Assembly (NCBI RefSeq): GCF_900129745.1
Contig: NZ_FQWS01000001.1
Location: forward strand, 992,001 to 1,056,000
Reading direction: 5' to 3'
Length of the DNA stretch: 64,000 nt
Origin: Winogradskyella jejuensis
Lineage (GTDB): Bacteria > Bacteroidota > Bacteroidia > Flavobacteriales > Flavobacteriaceae
Shown: in pieces, positions 17,343-26,127 of the stretch
How the letters are laid out: every line of letters starts with the position of its first letter
Position numbering within the stretch: the stretch's first letter is position 1
Translations under genes and position numbers: made by a program
The notes under the pieces: generated by a model
Seen by the model: the letters and a program-made list of their open reading frames with translations, nothing else
The model's database searches: none
What the model was told of the DNA's origin: nothing

Positions 17343-18863
17343 ATGAACAATAAAAAACATATCGACCGTCTCTTTCAAGAGAAATTAAAAGACTTTGACG
17401 TTATGCCAGACGACAAAGTTTGGGAAGGTATTGAAGCTAGACTTCAAGAAAAGAAAAAGAAAAGACGAATTATTCCTATTTGGTGGCAATTAGGAGGTGC
17501 TGCAGCTGCGCTTATACTACTGTTTGCAGTAGGAAATACTATTTTTTTTAATGACGTAAACCCAAACACCCCGATTGTTAAAGAAACTATTAAGAATGGA
17601 GCAATTGATTCTAAAGAGACTAACCCTTCTTCATCGGAAGATAAATCTGAAATTGTATTAGATGCTAATGATAAAGACATTGACGCTTCTAAAAATTCTG
17701 AAGACAAAAATGATTCCAAAAAATCAAAAGAAACAAATCCTATTAATAACAATTCATCGTTTAGCAACAAAAAGAACAATGAAGCTGTAGCTCAAAATTC
17801 AGATTCTGAGCAAAATCAAAATAGCAACAATTTCAAGGATAAAAATTCTGAAAAAGTTTTAAATAGTGAAGTTGTCTCTAATCAGAAAACAAACAAAAAC
17901 AACTCACCTCTTCAAACAGAAATGAAATCCAAAGAGGAACTTGACCGTATCATAAATTCAAATTCTACAACATCAGATGTTATTGTTAAATCAGATGCTA
18001 ATTCTAAAAAATCTGACGAAACTAATGACGAAGTTATCACTGATAAAAACATCATAGAAGAAGAAGAAAAAGGTCAAGATATAAAAGAGGCTATTGCCGA
18101 AGCAAACAAAACAAATGAAGAAGAAAAAGAAAAGCGCCGGTGGAGCATTTCACCTAATGTTGCACCGGTTTATTTTAGTTCTTTAGGTAATGGCTCTTCC
18201 ATTGATGCTCAATTTAATTCTAACAATACAAGTAGTGATATTAGTATGAGTTATGGTGTTAAAGGAAGCTATGCTGTTAATAGTAGGCTTAAAATTACTG
18301 CGGGTATTAATCGTGTTAATTTCAATAATACCACAAACGATGTTATTGCACTATCAGACAATAGCTTTTCTTCTATTAATGCCTCCACAAGTAGACTGCA
18401 AAACGTTGAACTTAATAACATGGTGAATGATGCTTCTCTTATGGTTATGAGTAGAGCCAATTTAAGACAAAATTCAATTTCTGAAGCAGTAAACACCCTC
18501 CAATCCGGTAACTTAGAACAGCGTTTTGGATTTATTGAAATTCCACTAGAAATCGAATATCGATTAGTTGATAAAAAAGTTGGCGTTAATATCAGTAGTG
18601 GTTTTAGCACACTACTTCTTAATGAGAATGAAATTTTTGTAGACGTCAATGGACAAAGCACATTAATTGGTGAAGCCAATAACCTTAACTCAACGAGTTT
18701 TAGTGCCAATTTTGGTATAGGTGTCGATTATAACATTACAGAAAAAATAAATATAAATCTTGAACCAAAGTTCAAGTATCAACTCAACACATTCAATAAT
18801 ACATCTGGTGATTTTAGACCATTTTTTATTGGTGTTTATACAGGCTTAAATTTTAAGTTTTAG
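17343..18863 (+). CDS. Membrane-anchored protein with C-terminal beta-barrel-like domain, possible anti-sigma partner
   Basis: This 506-residue protein has a charged N-terminus (DRLFQEKLKDFDVMPDDKVW, about 9-28), one transmembrane helix (46-64), a long low-complexity Asn/Ser/Lys/Glu linker (about 75-265) and a C-terminal region (268-506) that looks like an outer membrane beta-barrel of the PorT/OMP_b-brl type. The N-terminal segment is like that of small anti-sigma proteins seen next to ECF genes in flavobacteria. The linker could span the periplasm, so one chain might touch both membranes and pass a signal to the sigma factor. The barrel identity and the anti-sigma role are inferred. Confidence 0.75.
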   Translation: MNNKKHIDRLFQEKLKDFDVMPDDKVWEGIEARLQEKKKKRRIIPIWWQLGGAAAALILLFAVGNTIFFNDVNPNTPIVKETIKNGAIDSKETNPSSSEDKSEIVLDANDKDIDASKNSEDKNDSKKSKETNPINNNSSFSNKKNNEAVAQNSDSEQNQNSNNFKDKNSEKVLNSEVVSNQKTNKNNSPLQTEMKSKEELDRIINSNSTTSDVIVKSDANSKKSDETNDEVITDKNIIEEEEKGQDIKEAIAEANKTNEEEKEKRRWSISPNVAPVYFSSLGNGSSIDAQFNSNNTSSDISMSYGVKGSYAVNSRLKITAGINRVNFNNTTNDVIALSDNSFSSINASTSRLQNVELNNMVNDASLMVMSRANLRQNSISEAVNTLQSGNLEQRFGFIEIPLEIEYRLVDKKVGVNISSGFSTLLLNENEIFVDVNGQSTLIGEANNLNSTSFSANFGIGVDYNITEKININLEPKFKYQLNTFNNTSGDFRPFFIGVYTGLNFKF

Positions 18864-18922
18864 GTTTTTTAGTTAGACGATAGTTATTGTAAACTCAATT
18901 AAGCAATGATGGCAATAACTAT

Positions 18923-18957
18923 AAAAAAAGTCGCTCAGTGGTTTGAGCGACTTTTTT
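18923..18957. terminator. Bidirectional terminator between converging genes
   Basis: AAAAAAAGTCGCTCA (18923-18937) pairs with TGAGCGACTTTTTT (18944-18957) over a 6-base loop. It serves the beta-barrel gene on plus and the acyltransferase on minus, whose stop codon overlaps its right edge. Confidence 0.9.
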
Positions 18958-19702
18958 ATTTCAGTAGTTTTTGGTCTTCTAGTAAATCTTTTAAAATCAA
19001 TTCTCGCACAGATTGATTTATGGTTTTTGTGTCTTCTACAGTTAGACCTTCTGTTGAAACAAATTCGTGAATTTTTACACGCAGTTTCCCAGGATTACCA
19101 CTAAAAAATGAAAATGAAAAACGCTTTTTATTATCGTAAAACGTCATAGGTACAATAGGAATCTGTTGGTTAATTGCCATTCTAAAAGCACCATCTTTAA
19201 AATCATCTAAGATAATAGACTCGTCTGGCACGCCGCCTTCAGGAAAAATGCAAATACTCAAGCCTTGCTGGAGTCGTCTTTGCGCTCTTAAAAACACTGC
19301 TTGGCGGCTTTTAGCACTGCTTCTATCTACCAAAATACAGGTGCGCTTGTAAAAGAAACCAAACAATGGGATTTTAGCCAATTCTTTTTTACCTACAAAT
19401 ACAAACGGATTTTTAACCGCTGCCAACATCAACATAATATCTGTCATCGATGTATGATTAGCCACAAACATATAACTGGCCTTGGGATTTGGCGTTTGAT
19501 CTCTTTTAATTCGGTAATTAAAACCCATACCAACCAAAATAAACTTGGCCCAAAAACGTGCTAGCTTAAAAAATTGAGGGTACCACTGCTCTCTTGATAT
19601 TGAAATCAATAGAAAAGGCATTAATACCAGTATAGGAATAGCTACAAGGACATAAAACCAAATTCGATATATAATCCAAAACGGATAGTTGAATATTTTC
19701 AT
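18956..19702 (-). CDS. 1-acyl-sn-glycerol-3-phosphate acyltransferase (PlsC family)
   Basis: This 248-residue membrane enzyme transfers a second acyl chain onto lysophosphatidic acid to give phosphatidic acid in phospholipid synthesis. It has an N-terminal transmembrane segment (about 12-35), the NHTSMTD motif with H83 and D88 (the HX4D catalytic motif), and FPEGG at 153-157. The length is usual for PlsC. Other lysophospholipid or ornithine-lipid acyltransferases share these motifs, so the exact acceptor is less certain than the family. Confidence 0.88.
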   Translation of the reverse strand: MKIFNYPFWIIYRIWFYVLVAIPILVLMPFLLISISREQWYPQFFKLARFWAKFILVGMGFNYRIKRDQTPNPKASYMFVANHTSMTDIMLMLAAVKNPFVFVGKKELAKIPLFGFFYKRTCILVDRSSAKSRQAVFLRAQRRLQQGLSICIFPEGGVPDESIILDDFKDGAFRMAINQQIPIVPMTFYDNKKRFSFSFFSGNPGKLRVKIHEFVSTEGLTVEDTKTINQSVRELILKDLLEDQKLLK

Positions 19703-19748
19703 CGTTCCAAAACTAGCTAAATAAATTAAATAGTCTTAAAGAAAAAAT

Positions 19749-19756
19749 TACCTTTG
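19749..19756 (+). promoter_or_regulatory. Promoter -7 element of trpS
   Basis: TACCTTTG matches TAnnTTTG exactly, 42 bases upstream of the preferred start. The -33 position shows only TTA. Confidence 0.5.
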
Positions 19757-19780
19757 TTTTTTGATTAATTATTAAAGAGA

Positions 19781-19798
19781 TTCCCACTTTTGTGGGAA
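19781..19798 (+). promoter_or_regulatory. Leader hairpin abutting the trpS start codon
   Basis: TTCCCAC (19781-19787) and GTGGGAA (19792-19798) form a perfect 7-bp stem with loop TTTT. It ends at the base before ATG 19799, so folding could limit ribosome access. Confidence 0.5.
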
Positions 19799-20776
19799 AT
19801 GAATATGGCAAGAATACTCACAGGCATACAAAGTACAGGAACACCACATTTGGGTAATATTTTAGGCGCTATTATCCCTGCAATAGAAAAAGCAAAAAAC
19901 GATGCTAACGACTCGTATTTATTTATTGCAGATATGCACTCTTTGACGCAAATTAAAGATGCTGAAACACTTCGTCAGAACACCTATTCTACTGCGGCTA
20001 CGTGGTTGGCATTTGGTCTAGATATTGACAAAACAGTATTTTACAGACAGAGTGATGTTCCACAAGTGACTGAGTTATCATGGTATTTAAGTTGTTTTTT
20101 TCCATATCAACGTTTAACCTTAGCGCATAGTTTTAAGGATAAGGCCGACCGTTTAGACGATGTTAATGGCGGACTATTTACCTACCCAATGCTAATGGCT
20201 GCAGACATTTTGTTGTATGATGCCGAAATTATTCCTGTTGGGAAAGACCAAGAACAACATATAGAAATGACCAGAGATGTCGCCTCTCGTTTTCATGCAA
20301 AAATGGGTGGCGAAACCTTTGTGCTGCCAAAGGCCGATGTGCAAAAAGAAACCATGCTTATTCCTGGTACAGATGGTGCTAAAATGAGTAAAAGTAAGGG
20401 CAATACCATAAATATCTTTTTACCGGAAAAGAAATTACGAAAGCAAATAATGTCTATCCAAACCGATAGTACTGCTTTAGAGGACCCAAAAGATTGGGCA
20501 ACTTGCAACTGTTTTGCTTTGTATAGTTTATTGGCTGATGATAACGCTATTACAGAAATGAAAGCCAATTACGAAAACGGTGGTTACGGATACGGTCATG
20601 CCAAGCAAGCGTTATACGAACTTATTTTAGAGCGTTTTGCCGAACCTCGTGAGCGTTATAATTATTACATGAATAACCTTAACGAAGTTGATACTGCTTT
20701 AGCTGTTGGTGCTGAAAAGGCTGAGACTGTTGCTAATGAAGTATTAGCTCGTGTTAGAACGAAAGTTGGGTATTAG
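19799..20776 (+). CDS. trpS: Tryptophanyl-tRNA synthetase
   Basis: This 325-residue class I aminoacyl-tRNA synthetase charges tRNA-Trp. The HIGH-type motif appears as TPHLGN near the start of the protein, and the KMSKS motif appears as AKMSKSKGN near residue 195. The conserved dimer-interface and tryptophan-binding stretches (ADMHSLTQIKD, PVGKDQEQHIEMTRD) are present. The start is ATG 19799, or possibly ATG 19805, rather than the TTG at 19790, because a leader hairpin ends at 19798. Length is typical. The gene stands alone between a divergent acyltransferase and a small membrane-protein gene. Confidence 0.97.
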   Translation: MNMARILTGIQSTGTPHLGNILGAIIPAIEKAKNDANDSYLFIADMHSLTQIKDAETLRQNTYSTAATWLAFGLDIDKTVFYRQSDVPQVTELSWYLSCFFPYQRLTLAHSFKDKADRLDDVNGGLFTYPMLMAADILLYDAEIIPVGKDQEQHIEMTRDVASRFHAKMGGETFVLPKADVQKETMLIPGTDGAKMSKSKGNTINIFLPEKKLRKQIMSIQTDSTALEDPKDWATCNCFALYSLLADDNAITEMKANYENGGYGYGHAKQALYELILERFAEPRERYNYYMNNLNEVDTALAVGAEKAETVANEVLARVRTKVGY

Positions 20777-20777
20777 T

Positions 20778-20814
20778 AAATTAGAATATATTACATCAGT
20801 AACAATTCTAATTT
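20778..20814 (+). terminator. AT-rich inverted repeat after trpS, weak terminator
   Basis: AAATTAGAAT (20778-20787) and ATTCTAATTT (20805-20814) form a 10-bp stem with a 17-base loop, followed by TA. The stem is AT-rich, so termination would be partial. Confidence 0.45.
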
Positions 20815-20835
20815 TACATAGTCTAATTAAGTAAT

Positions 20836-21072
20836 ATGCTTTATTATTTTATCGACTTTTTTATAAAACTATTTCAAATTGTATTTTCAATTCTAGTTTT
20901 TTATTTAAGTACAATCTTATTTAGTTTAATATCAGCTGAACTAGATTTAGATAGAATAATTGGCGAGGATAATTCCATAATGATAGTTGGCATTTTAAGT
21001 CTTGTTTTGACTTATTTTATCATTAAATATATTGCAGTTTTCTTCAGAAAATTAAAAGAACAAGAACACTAA
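20836..21072 (+). CDS. Small membrane protein of unknown function
   Basis: This 78-residue protein has two predicted membrane helices (about 5-33 and 45-68), separated by an acidic segment (ELDLDRIIGEDNS), and a basic, charged C-terminus (RKLKEQEH). I do not recognise the family. Its stop overlaps the dprA 3' end by 4 bases. The ATG follows a TAATTTTA-type sequence that overlaps the trpS inverted repeat. Coding status is supported by length, clean helix spacing and convergent packing, but not proven. Confidence 0.6.
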   Translation: MLYYFIDFFIKLFQIVFSILVFYLSTILFSLISAELDLDRIIGEDNSIMIVGILSLVLTYFIIKYIAVFFRKLKEQEH

Positions 21073-22172
21073 ATAACCTCAAACAACTTCCCAGGCAACG
21101 GTCTAACAACACCTTTTAGTTCCATGTTTAGTAATAAGCCTGCTAGTTTATAAGTTGGCATATTACAGTTTAGAGCAATCACATCGAGTAACTCTTTATT
21201 GTTTTCTTTAAGATAATTGTAAATCACTTTTTCATCAGGTTCTAACTCCACGAATAGTTGTTTTTGGACAACTGGCTTGACTTCGTCTTGTAATTCCCAA
21301 CCTAAAATATATGGTACATCCAAAGGATTTGATAATAAATGTGCCTGATTAGCTTTTATTAAATTATTACAACCCACACTTTGGCTATCTGTAACTCTAC
21401 CGGGAACAGCAAACACATCCCGATTGTAAGAATTGGCGATATCTGCAGTAACTAAGCTTCCGCCTTTCTCAGCAGATTCTATCACAATAGTGGCTTCGCT
21501 TAAACCTGCAATAATTCGGTTTCGCTTTAAGAAGTTTTTTCTATCAAAAGCATCGGAACTCCAAAAATCGGTTATAAACCCTCCATGCTTTTCAACATCA
21601 GCCATATATTTTTTGTGCACTTTAGGATAAATTTGGTTTAATCCATGCGCCAAACAGCCTATGGTTTGCAAGTTGTGCTTTAATGCCGCTTTATGTGCTG
21701 TAATATCAGTTCCATAAGCAAAACCTGAAACGATTACAGGGTTGTAAGGTGCTAAATCTTCAACTAATTTTTCGCAAAACGCAATACCGTTAGTTGTTAT
21801 TTTTCTTGCGCCGACAACACTAATAATGTGCTTGTTTTCTAGGTTTATATTCCCTGTTTTAAACAGTATTAACGGGCCATCAATGCAATGTTTTAAGCGT
21901 TCGGGATACGCTTCATCAGTAAAGTAACTATAGCCAATGTGATTTTCTTTTATAAACCGAAGTTCTTTCTCTGCTTCTTCAAAATGAATACTATCACTAA
22001 GGCCTTCAATAGTAATTGTACCAATACCATCTATCTTTAAAAGATTACTCTTTTTTTCTATAAAAACAGCCTCTACACTACCACAGTGGGCAATTAATTT
22101 TTTGGCCGTAGTAGAGCCAATTTTAGGCACATGTTGTAAAGCGAGTATATGGATAAATTCGTTTTCAGTCAT
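21069..22172 (-). CDS. dprA: DNA-processing protein DprA
   Basis: This 367-residue protein loads RecA onto incoming single-stranded DNA and protects it during natural transformation. It has an N-terminal SAM/HhH-like region (about 5-70), the Rossmann-type DprA core (about 80-290) with VGARKITTNGIAFCEKL and VIVSGFAYGTDITAHKAAL, and a C-terminal winged-helix-like part (about 300-367). Length and motifs fit the family. It converges with a small membrane-protein gene by 4 bases. No other competence gene is adjacent, which is usual for dprA in Bacteroidota. Confidence 0.95.
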   Translation of the reverse strand: MTENEFIHILALQHVPKIGSTTAKKLIAHCGSVEAVFIEKKSNLLKIDGIGTITIEGLSDSIHFEEAEKELRFIKENHIGYSYFTDEAYPERLKHCIDGPLILFKTGNINLENKHIISVVGARKITTNGIAFCEKLVEDLAPYNPVIVSGFAYGTDITAHKAALKHNLQTIGCLAHGLNQIYPKVHKKYMADVEKHGGFITDFWSSDAFDRKNFLKRNRIIAGLSEATIVIESAEKGGSLVTADIANSYNRDVFAVPGRVTDSQSVGCNNLIKANQAHLLSNPLDVPYILGWELQDEVKPVVQKQLFVELEPDEKVIYNYLKENNKELLDVIALNCNMPTYKLAGLLLNMELKGVVRPLPGKLFEVI

Positions 22173-22258
22173 TCAAAATACAATAGACTTTAAAAATAGT
22201 ATTTTTTCAACTGTTAATAAATACCTGTACCTAAGCTTCGGTGGCAAACAAAAATTTC

Positions 22259-22266
22259 TAAATTTG
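22259..22266 (+). promoter_or_regulatory. Promoter -7 element of the SPOR gene
   Basis: TAAATTTG matches TAnnTTTG exactly, only 6 bases upstream of the ATG, implying a near-leaderless transcript. Confidence 0.4.
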
Positions 22267-22272
22267 TAATAT

Positions 22273-23211
22273 ATGCAACTAGAAACCTACATCAGCGACT
22301 TATTATACAGATACGATTGTGTAACTGTACCAGAATTTGGTGCGTTTTTAACCAATCGTGTTTCTGCTAAAATACATGAATCTACTCATACGTTTTACCC
22401 ACCAAAAAAGGTATTGTCTTTTAACGAGCAACTTCAAAACAATGATGGTCTTTTAGCCAATTACATTGCTGAAGTTGAAAAGATTCCGTATCAAGTTGCC
22501 GTTGAGAAAGTGGCTAAACAGGTAAAATCTATTAAATCTTATCTGGTTGAGGGTGAAACTATTTCGTTTCAAAACATTGGGGACTTGCTACTAAATACTG
22601 AAGGTAGTGTGGTATTTAATCCGTCTTATCATATTAATTATTTAACGGATGCCTTTGGTTTATCACACTTCAACTCTACAAACATAGTTCGAGAAACGTA
22701 CAAGCAAGAAGCCGTAGCCATTGAAGAAAAAGCACCTATTGCATTGACGCCTGAAAAACGTTCTAATAATTGGCTTAAATACGCAGCAGCAGCTGTTATT
22801 GTTTTAGGTTTAAGTGGTCTTGGAGCTGGTAAATATTACAATGATAGTATTAACCAACACAACCAAATTGCAGAGCAAGAAGCTAAAACAGAGATTGACA
22901 ACAAAATACAAGAAGCTACTTTTTTTATTAGCAATCCGTTACCAGCAGCAACATTTTCTGTAGAAAAGCAAACAGGTAATTATCATATTGTTGCTGGAGC
23001 CTTTAGAATTGAAGCTAATTCTGATAAAAAAGTAGAGCAACTGAAGGCCTTAGGATATAAAGCACGTAAAATTGGTGCAAACCGATATGGTTTGCATGAA
23101 GTTGTTTATTCTAGCTACGAAACTAGAACTGAAGCTCAGCGTGAAATGTATAACATCCGTAAGACTCATAACAAGGATGCTTGGTTGTTGGTTAAGAATT
23201 TGAATAAGTAG
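22273..23211 (+). CDS. HU-like/CCDC81 N-terminal and SPOR-domain inner-membrane protein
   Basis: This 312-residue protein begins with a bacterial CCDC81-like/HU-type region (about 1-130, with ETYISDLLYRYDCVTVPEFGAFLT), followed by one transmembrane helix (168-187), a short periplasmic coil and a C-terminal SPOR domain (237-310, starting YHIVAGAFRIEANSDKK). SPOR domains bind denuded glycan strands at division septa, so the protein probably links a cytoplasmic DNA-binding-like domain to septal peptidoglycan. Similar architecture is widespread in Bacteroidota. Its role is not experimentally settled. Confidence 0.85.
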   Translation: MQLETYISDLLYRYDCVTVPEFGAFLTNRVSAKIHESTHTFYPPKKVLSFNEQLQNNDGLLANYIAEVEKIPYQVAVEKVAKQVKSIKSYLVEGETISFQNIGDLLLNTEGSVVFNPSYHINYLTDAFGLSHFNSTNIVRETYKQEAVAIEEKAPIALTPEKRSNNWLKYAAAAVIVLGLSGLGAGKYYNDSINQHNQIAEQEAKTEIDNKIQEATFFISNPLPAATFSVEKQTGNYHIVAGAFRIEANSDKKVEQLKALGYKARKIGANRYGLHEVVYSSYETRTEAQREMYNIRKTHNKDAWLLVKNLNK

Positions 23212-23267
23212 TTGTTTCTTCTTTAAACTAAAGCTGCATTTCTTCTTAAATCCGTATTTTTTTAACA

Positions 23268-23275
23268 TACCTTTG
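23268..23275 (+). promoter_or_regulatory. Promoter -7 element of the thioesterase gene
   Basis: TACCTTTG matches TAnnTTTG exactly. The predicted transcript begins near 23281. Confidence 0.5.
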
Positions 23276-23287
23276 TAATGTTAAAAT

Positions 23288-23305
23288 TTCCTGATATCTC
23301 AGGAA
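23288..23305 (+). promoter_or_regulatory. Leader hairpin of the thioesterase gene
   Basis: TTCCTGA (23288-23294) and TCAGGAA (23299-23305) form a perfect 7-bp stem with loop TATC, 20 bases upstream of the ATG. Confidence 0.4.
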
Positions 23306-23324
23306 TAAAATTCTACGCATTTTT

Positions 23325-23834
23325 ATGGAATCTAAAACAGCATTTCAGTCAAAAACTATAGTTACAGACCTTGTTTTACCTAGTGAAACTAATCCACTAA
23401 ATAATCTATTTGGAGGTGAACTTTTAGCACGTATGGACCGTTGTGCAAGTATTGCAGCACGTCGTCACTCAAGACGAATTGTTGTTACGGCTTCTGTAAA
23501 TCATGTAGCCTTTAACCGCTCTGTACCTTTAGGAAGTGTTGTGACTATTGAAGCAAAGGTGTCTCGTGCTTTTACATCTTCGATGGAAGTCTACCTTGAT
23601 GTTTGGATTGAAGACCGCGAATCTGGCGAGTGTATAAAAGCCAACGAAGCCATATATACTTTTGTGGCCGTTGACGAAACAGGACGTCCTATAAAAGTAC
23701 CTGAGCTTATCCCTGAAACTGAGCTAGAAAAAGAACGTTTTGCTGCGGCGCTTCGTCGTAAGCAGTTAAGTCTAGTTTTAGCTGGTAAAATGAAACCTAA
23801 TGACGCTACAGAACTAAAAGCGCTGTTTGAATAA
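23325..23834 (+). CDS. Hotdog-fold acyl-CoA thioesterase (YciA-like)
   Basis: This 169-residue hotdog-fold enzyme hydrolyses acyl-CoA thioesters to free acid and CoA. The family motif NPLNNLFGGELLARMD is at about residues 23-38, with D38 the likely catalytic acid. It is followed by the central beta-strand VTASVNHVAFNRSVPLGSVVTIEAKV. The preferred chain length is unknown. The ATG at 23325 follows a -7 element and a leader hairpin. It is monocistronic. Confidence 0.9.
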   Translation: MESKTAFQSKTIVTDLVLPSETNPLNNLFGGELLARMDRCASIAARRHSRRIVVTASVNHVAFNRSVPLGSVVTIEAKVSRAFTSSMEVYLDVWIEDRESGECIKANEAIYTFVAVDETGRPIKVPELIPETELEKERFAAALRRKQLSLVLAGKMKPNDATELKALFE

Positions 23835-23892
23835 TTAAACCTATTCCTTTTTTTACAGTCTTACTCATTGTTAAATCCTAAATCTTTTAACA

Positions 23893-24108
23893 ATGAGACA
23901 TTTTTTTATACTACTTGGATTAATTTTCTTTTTAAGCCTTAACTCATGTGCGCGACGTGTTGTGGTTAGACAACCTGCTAATGTCACTGTAGTAAAAACA
24001 TTACCTAGAAACTATAAAGTTGTTCGTGTAAATGGAACTCGTTATTACGTTTGGGGCGGAAAGCGCTATCGTAAAACTAGAAATGGATACGTAGTTGTGA
24101 ATATTTAG
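23893..24108 (+). CDS. Small basic lipoprotein with DUF6515-like C-terminus
   Basis: This 71-residue protein has a lipoprotein signal peptide (MRHFFILLGLIFFLSLNSC, cysteine 19), followed by a basic, Val/Arg-rich tail with VVRVNGTRYYVWGGKRYR, a motif common in small flavobacterial surface lipoproteins. The function is unknown. It converges with the EnvC-like gene with a 4-base overlap of stops. The basic tail suggests interaction with anionic envelope polymers. Confidence 0.75.
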   Translation: MRHFFILLGLIFFLSLNSCARRVVVRQPANVTVVKTLPRNYKVVRVNGTRYYVWGGKRYRKTRNGYVVVNI

Positions 24109-25325
24109 TTTTTAGAAAGCCAACGCTCAGGGTCAAGGTTTTGACTATTCTTGGTTATTCTAAAATAGAGTAAAGATTCTCCTGTGGATTTATTAGTAAA
24201 CACTTCTCCTATTTCCTGACCAGCTTTAACTTTATCGCCTTTCTTTACATATATTTTAGATAAATTTCGGTAAATAGTTAAATAGTTTCCATGACGGATT
24301 AGAATGGCCGGGTTAGCATTTTTAATAAGCATTACTTGAGAAACTTCTCCATCAAAAACGGCTTTTACTTTAGCATTTTTTTCTGTGGCTATACGTATTC
24401 CAAAGCTGTTTTCAGTTACCGAGCGATCTATTAAAGAGCGTTGTAATCCAAATTTTAACTTTACAACACCTCTATCAACTGGCCATCCAAGCCTACCTTT
24501 ATTGGCTTCAAAATTTGATGCCAAAACTCTACCCGCTGGTGTTAATGCAAATTCTGTAGAAGATGATGTTTTACCAGCTTCTTTGTTAGATGCTGCAATA
24601 GCTTCACGAATTAAACGATTAATTTCTTTATCGATACGGTCTGCTTCTTGACGCTTTTTACGAATCTCTGCTGTGTGCTTTTTTAAGTCTTTACGAATTA
24701 ATACCATAAGCTCTTCCTGAGCTTTCATCTCTTTTTCCAGCGCTCTTTTTGCTTTACGGTTTTCTGCAACTAGCTTTTCCTTATCTTCTTTTTGTTTCGA
24801 TAATTCTAGATTTAACTTTTGTAATTCTTGAGTTTTTGCCTTTATATCATCAGCTTGCTTTTTCTGATAGGCTTTGTACTGATTGATATATTGTAAACGT
24901 TTATAGGCTTGCTTGAAGTTGTCTGAGGACAATAAGAACATCACTTTACTTTGCTCAGATTTACTCTTATACGATTTTACAACCATATTGGCATAATCTT
25001 CTTTTAAAACCTTTAATTGGTCTCTAAGCTGTGTTATTTGTTTTTGATTGTTATTAATTTCTCGAGTCAACTGATTAGCCTGCTCATTAGTGACGTTAAT
25101 TAAATTCTGACGTACTCTTATTTTGAAATTAACATCCTCAACCTGCTTTACTACCGAAGTTTCTTTCTTCTTATCTAATCTGTATAAGGAATTAAGCTGA
25201 TTCAGCTCTTTTAAGATTCGCTGACGCTGAGCCTCTAGCTCTTTCTGTTTTTTGCTTTGCGCATGAGTTGCAGAAAAAGAGAAAAGAGTAATAAGAACGA
25301 GTATGAAAATACGTTTTATGCACAT
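24105..25325 (-). CDS. Murein hydrolase activator of the EnvC/NlpD (M23) family
   Basis: This 406-residue protein has a signal peptide (about 1-22), a long periplasmic coiled coil (about 25-250) and a C-terminal LytM/M23-like domain (about 290-400) with GEVSQVMLIKNANPAILIRHGNYLTIYRN. The usual zinc ligands of active M23 peptidases are not evident, so it probably activates amidases at the division site rather than cutting peptidoglycan itself. It starts 1 base after the DUF4292 gene stop and closes a leftward operon with the TPR protein. Confidence 0.88.
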   Translation of the reverse strand: MCIKRIFILVLITLFSFSATHAQSKKQKELEAQRQRILKELNQLNSLYRLDKKKETSVVKQVEDVNFKIRVRQNLINVTNEQANQLTREINNNQKQITQLRDQLKVLKEDYANMVVKSYKSKSEQSKVMFLLSSDNFKQAYKRLQYINQYKAYQKKQADDIKAKTQELQKLNLELSKQKEDKEKLVAENRKAKRALEKEMKAQEELMVLIRKDLKKHTAEIRKKRQEADRIDKEINRLIREAIAASNKEAGKTSSSTEFALTPAGRVLASNFEANKGRLGWPVDRGVVKLKFGLQRSLIDRSVTENSFGIRIATEKNAKVKAVFDGEVSQVMLIKNANPAILIRHGNYLTIYRNLSKIYVKKGDKVKAGQEIGEVFTNKSTGESLLYFRITKNSQNLDPERWLSKN

Positions 25326-25326
25326 A

Positions 25327-26124
25327 TTACTTCAGTTCTATTTCTTTATATCCTGATGGAATCCTGAAAGGGAAACGTACTTCCTCATTGAGACTTACAG
25401 ATTTTATTTCCATATCAATCAATGCTTCATCTGTATCTTCTACAGCAATAATTTTAATCTCTTTTGGAATCACATTTTTATCTATATCTTGATATGATTT
25501 GTAATCTACCTGAAGAATTCTTCGTTTTACGGACTGTGCTAATTGCAACGAGTCAAGTTTGTAATGTGAGGCGTTTAGCAAATAAAACACCTCCAACATT
25601 GGATCTTGACGCTTTGGTTGAAGCACATAAGAGTTGTCTTGAATATCGACTTTATGCGCTTGTGATTGCAAATCGTATATGGCTTGCCCCATGAGTATGT
25701 TCTGTACTTTAGCAAAGTCTAAGTCAAACCCTACAAAATCACTTAATAACTGATAACTACCATCAAAATACGTGTTGTCTGTTTTGTTATAAAACTGCAC
25801 TTTATTTGGTGTTATCATCATACGTGCTAAACCTAGAGGTGCACTTAACCAAATGACTTCATCTTTTTTAATTCTGAGATTAAAGGTTGTGCCTTGCGTC
25901 TTTTCGTCTTGGGTAATATTAATCTTTGCCTTAGCCTGCATGGTCTTAAAAGCAATTTCATTTTTCTGATGTGCTCTTACCACCTGCTTTGCTGATAATC
26001 TAGGATTTGCTTCGCCCGCAGCAGCAATGGCCTTACTAGACTTGCAGCCTATTGTACTTATCATAATTGCAAAGATGATAATCAATTGCGTATACTTGAA
26101 GTTATAAGTTATAAAACGCTTCAT
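25327..26124 (-). CDS. DUF4292 lipoprotein
   Basis: This 265-residue protein has a lipoprotein signal peptide (about 1-26, IIIFAIMISTIGC, cysteine 27) and a beta-rich body that reads as a LolA/LppX-like half-barrel (AKAKINITQDEKTQGTTFNLRIKKDEVIWLSAPLG). It is common in Bacteroidota between a TPR protein and an EnvC-like protein. The fold suggests lipid or lipoprotein handling, but this is an inference. It is preceded by the TPR gene (3-base gap) and followed by the EnvC-like gene (1-base gap), so all three form one operon. Confidence 0.85.
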   Translation of the reverse strand: MKRFITYNFKYTQLIIIFAIMISTIGCKSSKAIAAAGEANPRLSAKQVVRAHQKNEIAFKTMQAKAKINITQDEKTQGTTFNLRIKKDEVIWLSAPLGLARMMITPNKVQFYNKTDNTYFDGSYQLLSDFVGFDLDFAKVQNILMGQAIYDLQSQAHKVDIQDNSYVLQPKRQDPMLEVFYLLNASHYKLDSLQLAQSVKRRILQVDYKSYQDIDKNVIPKEIKIIAVEDTDEALIDMEIKSVSLNEEVRFPFRIPSGYKEIELK

Positions 26125-26127
26125 TTA

